DNA of 32,867 nucleotides from DATARH01 sp036264235 (GTDB lineage: Bacteria > Pseudomonadota > Alphaproteobacteria > ATCC43930 > CGMCC-115725): contig DATARH010000004.1 of NCBI GenBank assembly GCA_036264235.1, positions 1-32,867 on the forward strand, written 5' to 3'. The notes below the pieces were generated by a model. It saw only the letters and a list, made by a program, of their open reading frames with translations. It made no database searches and was not told the DNA's origin. The stretch's first letter is position 1; every line of letters starts with the position of its first letter. The position numbers and the translations under genes are program-made. Below, one piece after another: positions 15,845 through 23,431 of this stretch.

Positions 15845-17236
15845 CTAGCGCGCTGCGGTCTTGCCGCTGACGACGGCGAGACCGCGCAGGACATCGACCG
15901 CCTCGCTCAGCTGCTCGTCATCGACGCCGCCGATATCGCCGGTCGCCACCGATGGGGTCTCGGTCGGCGCGGTCGTCGCGCTCGGTGTCTTGCCGGCTGG
16001 CACCGCCGTGCCGGGCGCGGGCTTCGCGTCGGGCGGCGCCGCGTCGGGGTTCTTCAGCGCGCCGCGAAGATCGGCTTCGCGCTGCCGATCGCCTTGCGCC
16101 AGCTTCTCGATTTTCAGCGGCTGCACGGTCAGGTCGGGTTCGAGCCCCTTGCCCTGGATCGGCCGGCCGCTCGGCGTCTCGAACCGCGCCGTCGTCAGCC
16201 GGATCGCGCCGTTGCCGTTGAGCGGGATGATGCTCTGCACCGAGCTTTCGCCAAACGTCTTGCTGCCGAGCAGCACGGCACGGTGGTTGTCCTGCAAGGA
16301 GCCGGCCAGCAATTCGGCTTCGCGCGCCGTGCCGCCATTGACGATCGCGACGATCGGCAGCCCGTCGGCGATGTCGCCCGGCGTGGCGCTGATCTTTTTT
16401 ATGTCGTCGGCCTTGTGTCCTTTGACGACCGCGATGTCGCCCTTGTCGATCAGCGCGTCGGCCGTTGCCACCGCCGCGTCGAAATTGCCGCCGGCGTTGT
16501 TGCGCAAATCGAGGATGAAGCCGATCAGCTTGTTGCCGGTCTGCTGCCGCAACCCCTGCACCGCCTTCATCAGGGCTGGCTGCGTCGCCGCATCGAAACC
16601 GGCGACGCGCACATATCCGATATTGCTGCCCTCCATCCGCGAGGTGACGGTCGGCGCCCGCTCTGTGCTGCGCTTCACTGTAACCTTCACCGGCGTATCG
16701 ACCCCGGTACGACGCAGCGTCAATGCGATCTCGCTGCCGGCCTCGCCGCGCATTTTCTGTTCGGCTTCGCTCAGTGTCAGATCGTAGGTCGGCTCCTTGT
16801 CGATCGTGTAGATCAGATCGCCCGGTTTGAGCCCGGCCTCGGCCGCGGGCGAACCGTCGCGCGGCGAGACGACCTTGAGCTGGCTGTTCTCGATCGTCAG
16901 TACGACGCCGATCGAGGCGCCTTCCGCGCTGCCGGCCTTTTGGAGCGCCTGGTATTCGGGCTCGGTCAGATACGAGGAATGGGGGTCGAGCCCGGCCAGC
17001 ATGCCGGTAATCGCGGTCTGCAGCAGCTTGGCGTCGCCGACCGGCTCGACGGCGTCCTGCCGGATTCGCTCAAAAGCCTCGCTGAACAGATTCAGTTGCT
17101 CATAGAGGCCGGCATCGTCGCCTTTCGGCTTTGGCGCTGATGCCTGCGGATGGGCGGCCTGCGAAAATGCCCCGGACGGGGCGAGAGACGGCACGACAAA
17201 GGCGATCGCCGCGACCGCCGCAATCCAATTACGCAT
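15845..17236 (-). CDS. CtpA-like S41 peptidase homologue lacking catalytic residues
   Basis: The 463-residue exported protein has a signal peptide (1-25), the N-terminal GLDPHSSYL motif (82-90), a PDZ domain (about 105-190; EGASIGVVLTIENSQLKVVS), and the S41 core with FILDLRNNAGGNFDAAV (240-256). The active-site block reads VNGGTAREAELLAGSLQDNH, then TFGESSVQ. Where active members have SASASE with the nucleophilic Ser, this has R305; where they have TFGKG with the Lys, it has E330. The dyad is therefore gone, while the fold residues around it (LQD, TFG, VQ) remain. A Pro/Ala/Thr-rich linker (about 398-432) and a short conserved C-terminus (DDEQLSEAVDVLRGLAVV) follow. ATG 17236 starts the signal peptide. 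Probably a non-catalytic binding or scaffold protein. Confidence 0.9.
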   Translation of the reverse strand: MRNWIAAVAAIAFVVPSLAPSGAFSQAAHPQASAPKPKGDDAGLYEQLNLFSEAFERIRQDAVEPVGDAKLLQTAITGMLAGLDPHSSYLTEPEYQALQKAGSAEGASIGVVLTIENSQLKVVSPRDGSPAAEAGLKPGDLIYTIDKEPTYDLTLSEAEQKMRGEAGSEIALTLRRTGVDTPVKVTVKRSTERAPTVTSRMEGSNIGYVRVAGFDAATQPALMKAVQGLRQQTGNKLIGFILDLRNNAGGNFDAAVATADALIDKGDIAVVKGHKADDIKKISATPGDIADGLPIVAIVNGGTAREAELLAGSLQDNHRAVLLGSKTFGESSVQSIIPLNGNGAIRLTTARFETPSGRPIQGKGLEPDLTVQPLKIEKLAQGDRQREADLRGALKNPDAAPPDAKPAPGTAVPAGKTPSATTAPTETPSVATGDIGGVDDEQLSEAVDVLRGLAVVSGKTAAR

Positions 17237-17437
17237 TCCGATACGACTCCCGAGGGGGCGCGCCAACCGAACTCCCGGGGGCGCGGCCGGCACACTATCC
17301 GAGTGGCGGCTTATTGCAATCCTTCCCCATGGCGAAAAGATGGCGCAGCCCGCGGGTCTCCGAGGCGGGTTACCTCGCCTTGACATCGCCGGCAGGCGAC
17401 TTTACCGGTTCGGTTCCACTTTCCGCTGCACAGAGCG

Positions 17438-18853
17438 ATGTCGGACACCAAACACACGGCCTTTTCCGGCCGTCTCGTCATCGTCGGTTTCGGCAGCATC
17501 GGCCAAGGCGTGCTGCCGCTGCTGCTGCGCCATATTGAGATGCCGGCGGAGCGCGTCAGCATCGTCACCGCCGAAGAACGGGGCCACGGCGTCGCCGCCG
17601 AATACGGTATCCGCTTCATCCAGGAAGCGCTGACCCGGCAAAATTACCGAACCGTGCTGGCGCCGCTGCTCGGGGCCGGCGACTTCCTGCTCAACGTGTC
17701 GGTTGACGTGTCGAGCGTCGCGCTGATCGAGTTGTGCCAGGAGGTCGGCGCCCTCTACCTCGACACCTGTACCGAGCCGTGGCCGGGTGGTTACACCGAC
17801 CCGAACCTGCCACCGGCGGCACGCTCGAACTACGCGCTGCGCGAGAGCGCCCTGGCGTTGCGGGCGCACTACCCGCATGGCCCGACCGCCGTGCTGACGC
17901 ACGGCGCCAATCCGGGCCTGGTCTCGCATTTCGTCAAACAGGCGCTGGTCGAGGCCGGCGCCGGCAGCGGTATCCCGGCAGAGCCCCCCTCCGACCGTGC
18001 CGGCTGGGGCCGGCTCGCCGAACGGCTCGGGGTCCGCGCGATCCACATCGCCGAGCGCGATACCCAGGTCTCGCGCGACTCGAAGGAGCCGGGCGAGTTC
18101 GTCAACACCTGGTCGATCGACGGCTTCGTCAGCGAGGGCTCGCAACCGGCCGAACTCGGCTGGGGCACCCATGAGCGGCATTTCCCGGCCGATGGCCGGG
18201 AGCACGATTTCGGCGGCCGTGCCGCGATCTATCTCTTACGCCCCGGCGCGGCGACGCGGGTGCGCAGCTGGACGCCGCTCGAAGGCCCCTATCACGGCTT
18301 CCTGATCACGCATGGCGAGTCGATTTCGATCGCCGACTACCTGACGCTGCGCGACAGTGACACCGTGCGTTACCGGCCGACCTGCCACTATGCCTACCAC
18401 CCTTGCGACGACGCGGTGCTGAGCCTGCATGAATTCGCCGGCAAGAACTTCCACCTGCAAAGCCGCAAGCGGCTGATGGTCGAGGAGATCACGACCGGCA
18501 TCGACGAATTAGGCGTGCTGCTGCTGGGGCCCGAGCGCGGCGTTTACTGGTACGGCTCGCGCCTGTCGATCGATGAATCGCGTCGGGTCGCGCCGCACAA
18601 CAACGCGACCTCGCTGCAGGTCACAGCCGCCGTGCTCGCCGGGGTGATCTGGGCGATCGAGCATCCGCGTCAGGGCGTCGTCGAACCGGAGGAATTGGAT
18701 TACCGGCGTGTCCTCGAAATCGCCGGACCCTATCTCGGCGATGTGGTTGGGGTCTGGGGCGACTGGACCCCGCTCGACGACCGCGGCCGCCTGTTCGCGG
18801 AAGACCTAGACCGCGACGACCCATGGCAGTTCAAGAACATCCGCGTGCTGTGA
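17438..18853 (+). CDS. hss: Homospermidine synthase
   Basis: The 471-residue protein is close to the characterised bacterial enzymes (about 477). The NAD-binding start is GRLVIVGFGSIGQGVLPLLL (11-30). Other family segments are YLDTCTEPWPGGYTD, THGANPGLVSHFVKQAL, AERDTQVS, EFVNTWSIDGFVSEG and the C-terminal DWTPLDDRG. It makes homospermidine from putrescine (or spermidine and putrescine) in an NAD-dependent aminobutyl transfer; homospermidine is the main polyamine in many alphaproteobacteria. The upstream 200 bases are shared with the divergent S41-like gene. Its stop codon overlaps a GTG start for the small membrane protein that follows (GTGA). Confidence 0.95.
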   Translation: MSDTKHTAFSGRLVIVGFGSIGQGVLPLLLRHIEMPAERVSIVTAEERGHGVAAEYGIRFIQEALTRQNYRTVLAPLLGAGDFLLNVSVDVSSVALIELCQEVGALYLDTCTEPWPGGYTDPNLPPAARSNYALRESALALRAHYPHGPTAVLTHGANPGLVSHFVKQALVEAGAGSGIPAEPPSDRAGWGRLAERLGVRAIHIAERDTQVSRDSKEPGEFVNTWSIDGFVSEGSQPAELGWGTHERHFPADGREHDFGGRAAIYLLRPGAATRVRSWTPLEGPYHGFLITHGESISIADYLTLRDSDTVRYRPTCHYAYHPCDDAVLSLHEFAGKNFHLQSRKRLMVEEITTGIDELGVLLLGPERGVYWYGSRLSIDESRRVAPHNNATSLQVTAAVLAGVIWAIEHPRQGVVEPEELDYRRVLEIAGPYLGDVVGVWGDWTPLDDRGRLFAEDLDRDDPWQFKNIRVL

Positions 18854-19044
18854 GCCCGCTGCACCGCCGATTATTGCTGGCAGCGCTGTGCCTCTACGCC
18901 GCGGCTGGGCTCGCCGACATGGCGGTGCATCTGAACAACGTCAGGCGGGCCGGCGAGCCTGTCGCCGCCAATATCCCCGTCGTGTTCGCCGCAGGGCTGT
19001 TCTGGCCGGCCGATCTCGTCGCGCAAGTCTTGCTCGCCCGATAG
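18850..19044 (+). CDS. Small membrane protein, unknown
   Basis: This 64-residue frame starts at GTG 18850, whose last bases form the hss stop codon (GTGA), the usual sign of translational coupling. An in-frame ATG at 18823 would overlap hss further. The product has two hydrophobic segments: about 8-26 (LLLAALCLYAAAGLADMAVH) and about 42-62 (NIPVVFAAGLFWPADLVAQV). It looks like a two-helix inner-membrane protein. I do not recognise the family. It sits between hss and the encapsulin pair; 70 bases then separate it from the ferritin gene. Confidence 0.6.
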   Translation: MSPLHRRLLLAALCLYAAAGLADMAVHLNNVRRAGEPVAANIPVVFAAGLFWPADLVAQVLLAR

Positions 19045-19114
19045 TCAAATCGCCCGGGCACGCTTTCGCGGTTTTTGTGTTATTCCCGCGAGTGACAAAT
19101 CCGAGGGGAATGCG

Positions 19115-19498
19115 ATGTCGAGCGAGAGCCTTCACGTACCGCGCGAGGTGTTGTCCCAGGAAGGACGGATGCTGCACAACGCGATCACCTCGCTGGTGGA
19201 AGAGCTCGAGGCCGTCGATTGGTACCGCCAGCGCGCCGACGACACCGAGGATGAGGCGTTGCGCGAGATCCTGCTCCACAACATGCGCGAGGAGATGGAG
19301 CACGCTTCGATGGTTCTGGAATGGATCCGCCGCCACAACGGGGACTTCGCCGGCCACCTCCGGACCTATCTGTTCAGCGAAGGCTCGATCCTGGCGGTCG
19401 AGAAGGTGGTCGAACACGGGGGCGGCGCTCCGGCGGCACCGCAGGTAACGGCCGGCGGCAGCCCGGTGACGATCGGCTCCTTAAAGGTGCGGCGATGA
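19115..19498 (+). CDS. Encapsulated ferritin-like cargo protein (EncFtn)
   Basis: The 127-residue protein has two antiparallel helices carrying the EncFtn ferroxidase ligands: E30 in SLVEELEAVDWY and E60/H63 in NMREEMEHASMVLEWIRR, matching E32, E62 and H65 of the Rhodospirillum rubrum protein with an offset of two. W36 and Y37 are also kept. The C-terminal tail GSPVTIGSLKVRR is an encapsulin targeting peptide. EncFtn decamers oxidise Fe(II) and feed iron into the encapsulin shell. The start follows AGGGGA. The stop overlaps the shell gene start (ATGA), so cargo and shell are co-translated. No Fur- or Irr-type box was obvious in the short upstream gap. Confidence 0.95.
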   Translation: MSSESLHVPREVLSQEGRMLHNAITSLVEELEAVDWYRQRADDTEDEALREILLHNMREEMEHASMVLEWIRRHNGDFAGHLRTYLFSEGSILAVEKVVEHGGGAPAAPQVTAGGSPVTIGSLKVRR

Positions 19499-20325
19499 TG
19501 GACACCTTGAACCGGGCAAATGCGCCCTTCCCTGCGTCCTTGTGGAAGGACATCGAGGCGGCCGCGGTCGAAGCCGCCCGTGACCAGCTGACCGGCCGCC
19601 GCTTTCTCGAGCTCGAAGGACCGTTTGGCGTCGGGCTGACGACAATCGAGGTCGGCAACGACGATTACTGCCGCCAGCCGGGACCCGACGAGGCCGGTGC
19701 GATCATGGGCCGGGCGATCCCGCTGCCGATGATCCGCAAGAGCTTCCGGCTCAGCATCCGCCGCGTCGCCGCGCATGTCGAAAACGGCCAGCCGCTCGAC
19801 CTAAGCCCGGCGCAGGACGCCGCCGAGGCGGTCGCCGACCGCGAGGAGGAGATGATCTACAGCGGCCAGCCTGCGCTCGGGCTGGCCGGATTGCTGTCGA
19901 TCGAGGGACGCCAGGAGGTGCCCGGCAGCGACTGGTCGGCGCCCGACCACGCATTGCAGGATGTGCTCGCGGCGGCGACCAAGCTCGACCAGTCGGGCTA
20001 TCGCGGCCCCTATGCGCTGGCGCTGGCGCCGGTGCTTTATAACAATCTGTTCCGGCTCTACCCGGGGACCGACGTGCTCGGACTGGAGCATCTGCGCCGG
20101 CTGTGCACCGCCGGTATCTACAAGGCGTCAATCGACGGCGGCGTGCTGGTCGACACGCGGGCCGGCGTCCTGATCCTGGGCCAGGACCTGCAGGCCGGCT
20201 ACAGCAGCCAGGACGGTGTGCATTACCACCTTTATGTCAGCGAAAGCATTGTCCTACGGATCGACGAGCCCCAGGCGGTCTGCGTGATTGCGCCAGTCGC
20301 GGCCGCGGCGGCGCCCGCCGGATAA
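19495..20325 (+). CDS. Encapsulin shell protein (family 1, HK97 fold)
   Basis: The 276-residue protein has the family 1 encapsulin N-terminus (NRANAPFPASLWKDIEAAAV, then ARDQLTGRRFLELEGPFG), a middle with IPLPMIRKSFRLSIRR and GLLSIEGRQEVPGSDWSAP, and the end LYVSESIVLRIDEPQAVC. These shells assemble like a phage HK97 capsid around cargo; here the cargo is the ferritin coded just upstream. The N-terminal helix lining the inner wall normally docks the cargo tag, and the matching tag is present in the neighbour. ATG 19495 gives an ATGA overlap; a second ATG follows at once at 19498. The Ala/Pro tail is short. No other cargo gene such as a peroxidase is nearby. Confidence 0.95.
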   Translation: MMDTLNRANAPFPASLWKDIEAAAVEAARDQLTGRRFLELEGPFGVGLTTIEVGNDDYCRQPGPDEAGAIMGRAIPLPMIRKSFRLSIRRVAAHVENGQPLDLSPAQDAAEAVADREEEMIYSGQPALGLAGLLSIEGRQEVPGSDWSAPDHALQDVLAAATKLDQSGYRGPYALALAPVLYNNLFRLYPGTDVLGLEHLRRLCTAGIYKASIDGGVLVDTRAGVLILGQDLQAGYSSQDGVHYHLYVSESIVLRIDEPQAVCVIAPVAAAAAPAG

Positions 20326-20392
20326 CTGGCGGGCGATTCGGCCGCCGCGACGTCTCGCGTACCGCGGAAAACACTGCCCGCGGCGAGTGCGT

Positions 20393-20398
20393 TATAAT
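20393..20398 (+). promoter_or_regulatory. Consensus -10 box upstream of the lipoprotein gene
   Basis: A perfect TATAAT lies 34 bases before the lipoprotein start codon. No good -35 is seen at 16-18 bases spacing. Directly upstream two CCGCGG sites (20362-20367 and 20378-20383) form an inverted repeat with a 10-base gap, which could be an operator or could end the encapsulin transcript. Confidence 0.45.
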
Positions 20399-20431
20399 AC
20401 GCATTCGTCCGCAGGGTGGGAGGGACCCCGA

Positions 20432-20686
20432 ATGAAGCGAGTCTTGGTTGCGCCGGCAGCAGTGGCGCTGCTGCTCGGTCTGGCGGCCTGCAACCCTTAT
20501 GACCCGGCGCAGCGTGCCGTTGCCGGCGGGGCGGTCGGCGCCGGCACCGGCGCGGCGATCGGTGCCGCCGCCGGGGGTGGCACCGGCGCGGCGATCGGTG
20601 CGGCGGCAGGCGCCGCCCTTGGCGCAATCGCCGGCGCCGCGACAACCCCGCCTCCGCCCGCACCACCGCCGCCGCCTTATCGCTAA
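20432..20686 (+). CDS. Glycine-zipper lipoprotein
   Basis: The 84-residue protein has a lipoprotein signal peptide with lipobox LAAC, so C20 is the lipidated residue. It is followed by a glycine-zipper region (about 30-68) rich in G-x-x-x-G spacing (GGAVGAGTGAAIGAAAGGG, then TGAAIGAAAGAALGAIAG) and a proline-rich end. The zipper contains two exact 12-residue-period units, also near-identical in DNA. Such proteins sit in the outer or inner membrane and resemble the YMGG/OmpA-linked zipper families; no specific role is known. The start has GGGAGGGA upstream, and a perfect TATAAT lies 34 bases ahead of it. It converges on the amidase gene. Confidence 0.8.
   Translation: MKRVLVAPAAVALLLGLAACNPYDPAQRAVAGGAVGAGTGAAIGAAAGGGTGAAIGAAAGAALGAIAGAATTPPPPAPPPPPYR
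20543..20601 (+). repeat. Exact 23-base direct repeat inside the glycine zipper
   Basis: A 23-base segment at 20543-20565 (starting GGCACCGGCGCGGCGATCGG) recurs identically at 20579-20601, a period of 36 bases, or 12 codons. DNA identity at silent positions suggests a recent in-frame duplication or repeat-length change rather than selection on protein alone. Confidence 0.85.
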
Positions 20687-20734
20687 TCCAGCAAACTGTG
20701 CTAGCCCTTCCGCCCGCCGCTGCGCGTGTTGGAG

Positions 20735-20749
20735 GGCTGGCGCCCAGCC
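20735..20749. terminator. Hairpin between convergent lipoprotein and amidase genes
   Basis: GGCTGG and CCAGCC form a perfect 6-bp stem around CGC, followed on the plus strand by GATTTC. An alternative larger stem (AGCCCT-T-CC at 20703 with GGAGGGCT at 20731) competes with it. The 67-base gap between convergent genes is where a terminator is expected. The T-run is minimal. Confidence 0.4.
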
Positions 20750-20753
20750 GATT

Positions 20754-22211
20754 TCAGTCGCGGTAACCCGGCGGCGGGGTGAAGCCGCCGATTTCGGCCG
20801 CGAGCAGCCGGGCGAACTCGATCGTCGTCGGGTCCTCGCCCTCCCCCCCGATGATTTGCAAGCCGACCGGTAGGCCGTCGCTCGTCAAGCCGATCGGCGC
20901 GGCCGTCGCCGGCAGGTAGGAGAGGCTCGGCAACCCGGCCCAGAAGCGCTGGTCGCCATAGGGGATCATGCGGCCGTTGACCGAGATCAGCCGGGCGTCC
21001 CGGTCCGGATTATGGTCGTGCGGGAACGCCGCGGTCGCGGCGACTGGCGCCAGCAGCACGTCGAAGTGCTCGAAGAACTCGCGCCAGGCGTAGCGCAGCT
21101 TGTTGCGCGCCTCGTTGAAGACGCCCCAGGCACGGTGGTCGAGGGTCGCGCCGCGCGCCATCGTCGCACGGAAGCTCATGTCGTCGGGCGCTATCGTCGC
21201 GGCGACCTTTTGCTGCTCGACGAAGGCGTCATCGGTCAGCCGCGACGCGGTGGCGGCCCGCAACAACGTCATGAAGAGGCGGTGATGCTCAGCGGCGCCG
21301 ATCGGCGGCCGCGCCGTCTCATCGATTTTGGCGCCGGCCTTAGCCGCCGCGGCGACCGCCGCGTCGAACCGCTGGCGCACGCTGGCATCGATCTCGGCGA
21401 TCGGTTCGTCGGCCCAGACCGCGACGCGATAATCAGCGAGCTTGCGGCCGCGCGGCGCCGGCAGCTCGACGTTCCACGCGGCCGCCTGCAACAGGTCGGG
21501 GCCGGCAAGCACCCGCAGCGCCAGCTCGATGTCCTCGGCGTGGCGCGCCATCGGGCCGACCACCGAGATGTCGGTCGGCGTCACCGCGTCGCTGGCGGTA
21601 TGGCCGCGCGATGAGATCAGCCCCCAACTCGGCTTGTGGCCGTAGACCCCGCAATAATGCGCCGGATTGCGCAGCGACCCCGCGATGTCGCTGCCGGCGC
21701 CGAGCGCCGACAGACCGGCGGCAAGCGCCGCTGCCTCGCCGCCCGAGGAGCCGCCGGGGCCGCGCGCCTTATCCCATGGGTTGTTGGTGGTGCCGTAGAT
21801 GTCATTGTAGCTCTGCGAATCCTGCAGCATCAGCGGCACGTTGGTCTTGCCGTAGATTACCGCGCCGGCGCCGAGTAGCTTGTCGATCACGACGGCGTTG
21901 CTCGACGCGACATTGTCCTTCCAGGCCGGGTTGCCGAATGTCGTCGGCAGGCCGGTCATGTTGAACGATTCCTTGACCGTCATCGGGATGCCGTGCAGCG
22001 GCCCCCAGTTTTCGCCGCGCGCCAGCGCCGCGTCGGCGGCGCGGGCACGTTCGCGCGCCGCTTCGCGCTGCCACACGACGACGGCGTTGATCGCCGGGTT
22101 GTGGCGACCGACGCGGGCCAGATAATGGTCCAGCAATTCGAGGCAGCCGATGCGCCGGTCACGAATTTCGCGGGCCAGCTGGCTTGCGGAGGCAAAGGCG
22201 CGCTCGTCCAT
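20754..22211 (-). CDS. Amidase (amidase signature family)
   Basis: The 485-residue protein carries the full amidase-signature triad: K80 (PMTVKES), cis-Ser S155 (GPGGSSGGEAAALAAG) and nucleophile S179 (GSDIAGSLRNPAHYCG). The C-terminal part (FWAGLPSLSYLPATAAPIGL, then DGLPVGLQIIGGEGED) is also typical. The family hydrolyses amide bonds in small molecules or, as GatA, in Glu-tRNA. This one lacks GatB/GatC neighbours and looks like a stand-alone small-molecule amidase; the substrate is unknown. The start is supported by AGGGAAGAG upstream. It is divergent from the fatty-acid hydroxylase gene. Confidence 0.93.
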   Translation of the reverse strand: MDERAFASASQLAREIRDRRIGCLELLDHYLARVGRHNPAINAVVVWQREAARERARAADAALARGENWGPLHGIPMTVKESFNMTGLPTTFGNPAWKDNVASSNAVVIDKLLGAGAVIYGKTNVPLMLQDSQSYNDIYGTTNNPWDKARGPGGSSGGEAAALAAGLSALGAGSDIAGSLRNPAHYCGVYGHKPSWGLISSRGHTASDAVTPTDISVVGPMARHAEDIELALRVLAGPDLLQAAAWNVELPAPRGRKLADYRVAVWADEPIAEIDASVRQRFDAAVAAAAKAGAKIDETARPPIGAAEHHRLFMTLLRAATASRLTDDAFVEQQKVAATIAPDDMSFRATMARGATLDHRAWGVFNEARNKLRYAWREFFEHFDVLLAPVAATAAFPHDHNPDRDARLISVNGRMIPYGDQRFWAGLPSLSYLPATAAPIGLTSDGLPVGLQIIGGEGEDPTTIEFARLLAAEIGGFTPPPGYRD

Positions 22212-22289
22212 CTCTCTTCCCTCACGACGGCGTAAAATGGCAGGCTAGCAGCACACCGTGGCAGAGGCCAACGCCACAAAAGGTCGATC

Positions 22290-23063
22290 GTGATCGGGAA
22301 GCTGATTTCGCTCGTTGCGATCGTTGCCGCCGTCTATGCCCTGCTGCTGATCGTCTATGTCGGCAGCTGCCTTATCGTCGAGAGACTCAATCGGCCGCTC
22401 GCCGCCGCGAAGATCCAGAACCGGCAGACCCCGCCAGAGCAGATCCGCCGCGACCGGCGGCAGAGCATCATGTCGCTGCTCGGCATCTCGGCAATGTTCG
22501 GCACCGGCCAATGGGCGCACGCGGCGCTCGGCATCGGCTTTGCCGCGCCGACCACCATCACCGGAACCGTATTGTCACTCCTGGCATCGCTGTTCCTGTT
22601 CGACGCCTGGTTCTATTGGCTTCACCGGTTGATCCACACGCGCCCGCTCTATGCTCGGGTACACCGCTGGCACCATCTGACCGTGGCGCCGGTGGCCTGG
22701 TCGAACAATAGCGATCGGCTGATCGATAACCTGTTTCTGCAATCCTATTGGCTGGTCACACATCTGATTATTCCGATCGCTCCGGCGGTGCTGCTTGTGC
22801 ACAAGCTTTACGACCAAATAACCGGTGCCATCGGCCATTCCGGCTACGAGCATGGCGGCCGCTGGTGCTTATCGCCGTCGCCGCTGGTCGGTGTCACCCA
22901 TCACGATCAGCACCACCGGTATTTTCGCTGCAACTACGCCACCCACTTCACTCTATGGGATCGGTTCATGGGTACGCTGCACCCCGAACACGATGACGAG
23001 CTCCGGCGCAACCTGGCCGCCACAATAGCCGCGCGGCGATCCCTCGATATGGCCGCCGATTAG
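22290..23063 (+). CDS. Fatty acid hydroxylase / sterol desaturase superfamily membrane protein
   Basis: The 257-residue integral membrane protein has the three histidine boxes of the superfamily: H112-x3-H116 (HRLIH), H125-x2-H128-H129 (HRWHH) and H205-x2-H208-H209 (HDQHH), with further histidines H183 and H188 between. Together they bind a di-iron centre. Membrane segments are at about 4-28, 60-80, 90-110 and 150-172. Members hydroxylate or desaturate lipids (fatty acids, sterols, carotenoids); no lipid pathway genes are nearby to name the substrate. It starts at GTG 22290 with AAGG upstream. It converges with the VOC gene, with only five bases between. Confidence 0.88.
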   Translation: MIGKLISLVAIVAAVYALLLIVYVGSCLIVERLNRPLAAAKIQNRQTPPEQIRRDRRQSIMSLLGISAMFGTGQWAHAALGIGFAAPTTITGTVLSLLASLFLFDAWFYWLHRLIHTRPLYARVHRWHHLTVAPVAWSNNSDRLIDNLFLQSYWLVTHLIIPIAPAVLLVHKLYDQITGAIGHSGYEHGGRWCLSPSPLVGVTHHDQHHRYFRCNYATHFTLWDRFMGTLHPEHDDELRRNLAATIAARRSLDMAAD

Positions 23064-23068
23064 TTAGA

Positions 23069-23431
23069 TCAGGCGGTCATCACTTCGAGCACGTGCCCGT
23101 TCGGGTCCTCGAAATAGAAGCCGCGGCCGCCGTGACGGTGATTGATTTGCATATCGCTGCGGCTGCGCGGACCGCTGCCATAGGCGATGCCCTCGGCCTT
23201 GACCCGATCGAAGATCGCGTCGAACTCGGCCTCGCCGATCCGGAACGCGTAATGGTGGCTCTCGAAATTGTCGCGGTCGTCAAAATCAAGCGCCAGGCTA
23301 TCGTTCACCTTAACCGGCGCGAAATGCGAGTGCGGTCCCTCATAAGACAGGCCGAAAATCCTCGCGAAGAACTGCGCCGAGACGACCTTATTGCGAGCGG
23401 GGACGATAGTGTGATCGAGCACCATGGCCAT
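23069..23431 (-). CDS. VOC (glyoxalase/dioxygenase fold) family protein
   Basis: The 120-residue single vicinal-oxygen-chelate module starts MVLDHTIVPA and ends GGRGFYFEDPNGHVLEVMT, the classic last strand of the fold. H6, H35 or H37, H60/H61 and a C-terminal Glu (LEVMT) are available for metal binding. The family includes glyoxalases, ring-cleavage dioxygenases and antibiotic-binding proteins, and function cannot be assigned. ATG 23431 is chosen because AGGAGG lies five bases upstream; a longer frame to 23557 lies within the gene before it. It overlaps the 3' end of the large penicillin-binding protein by 44 bases on the same strand, so it is probably in its operon. Confidence 0.87.
   Translation of the reverse strand: MAMVLDHTIVPARNKVVSAQFFARIFGLSYEGPHSHFAPVKVNDSLALDFDDRDNFESHHYAFRIGEAEFDAIFDRVKAEGIAYGSGPRSRSDMQINHRHGGRGFYFEDPNGHVLEVMTA

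Noticed and set aside
17380..17408. TTGACA upstream of homospermidine synthase as a promoter
   Set aside because: The -35 is perfect but no acceptable -10 occurs at 15-18 bases spacing, so I did not list it as a feature.
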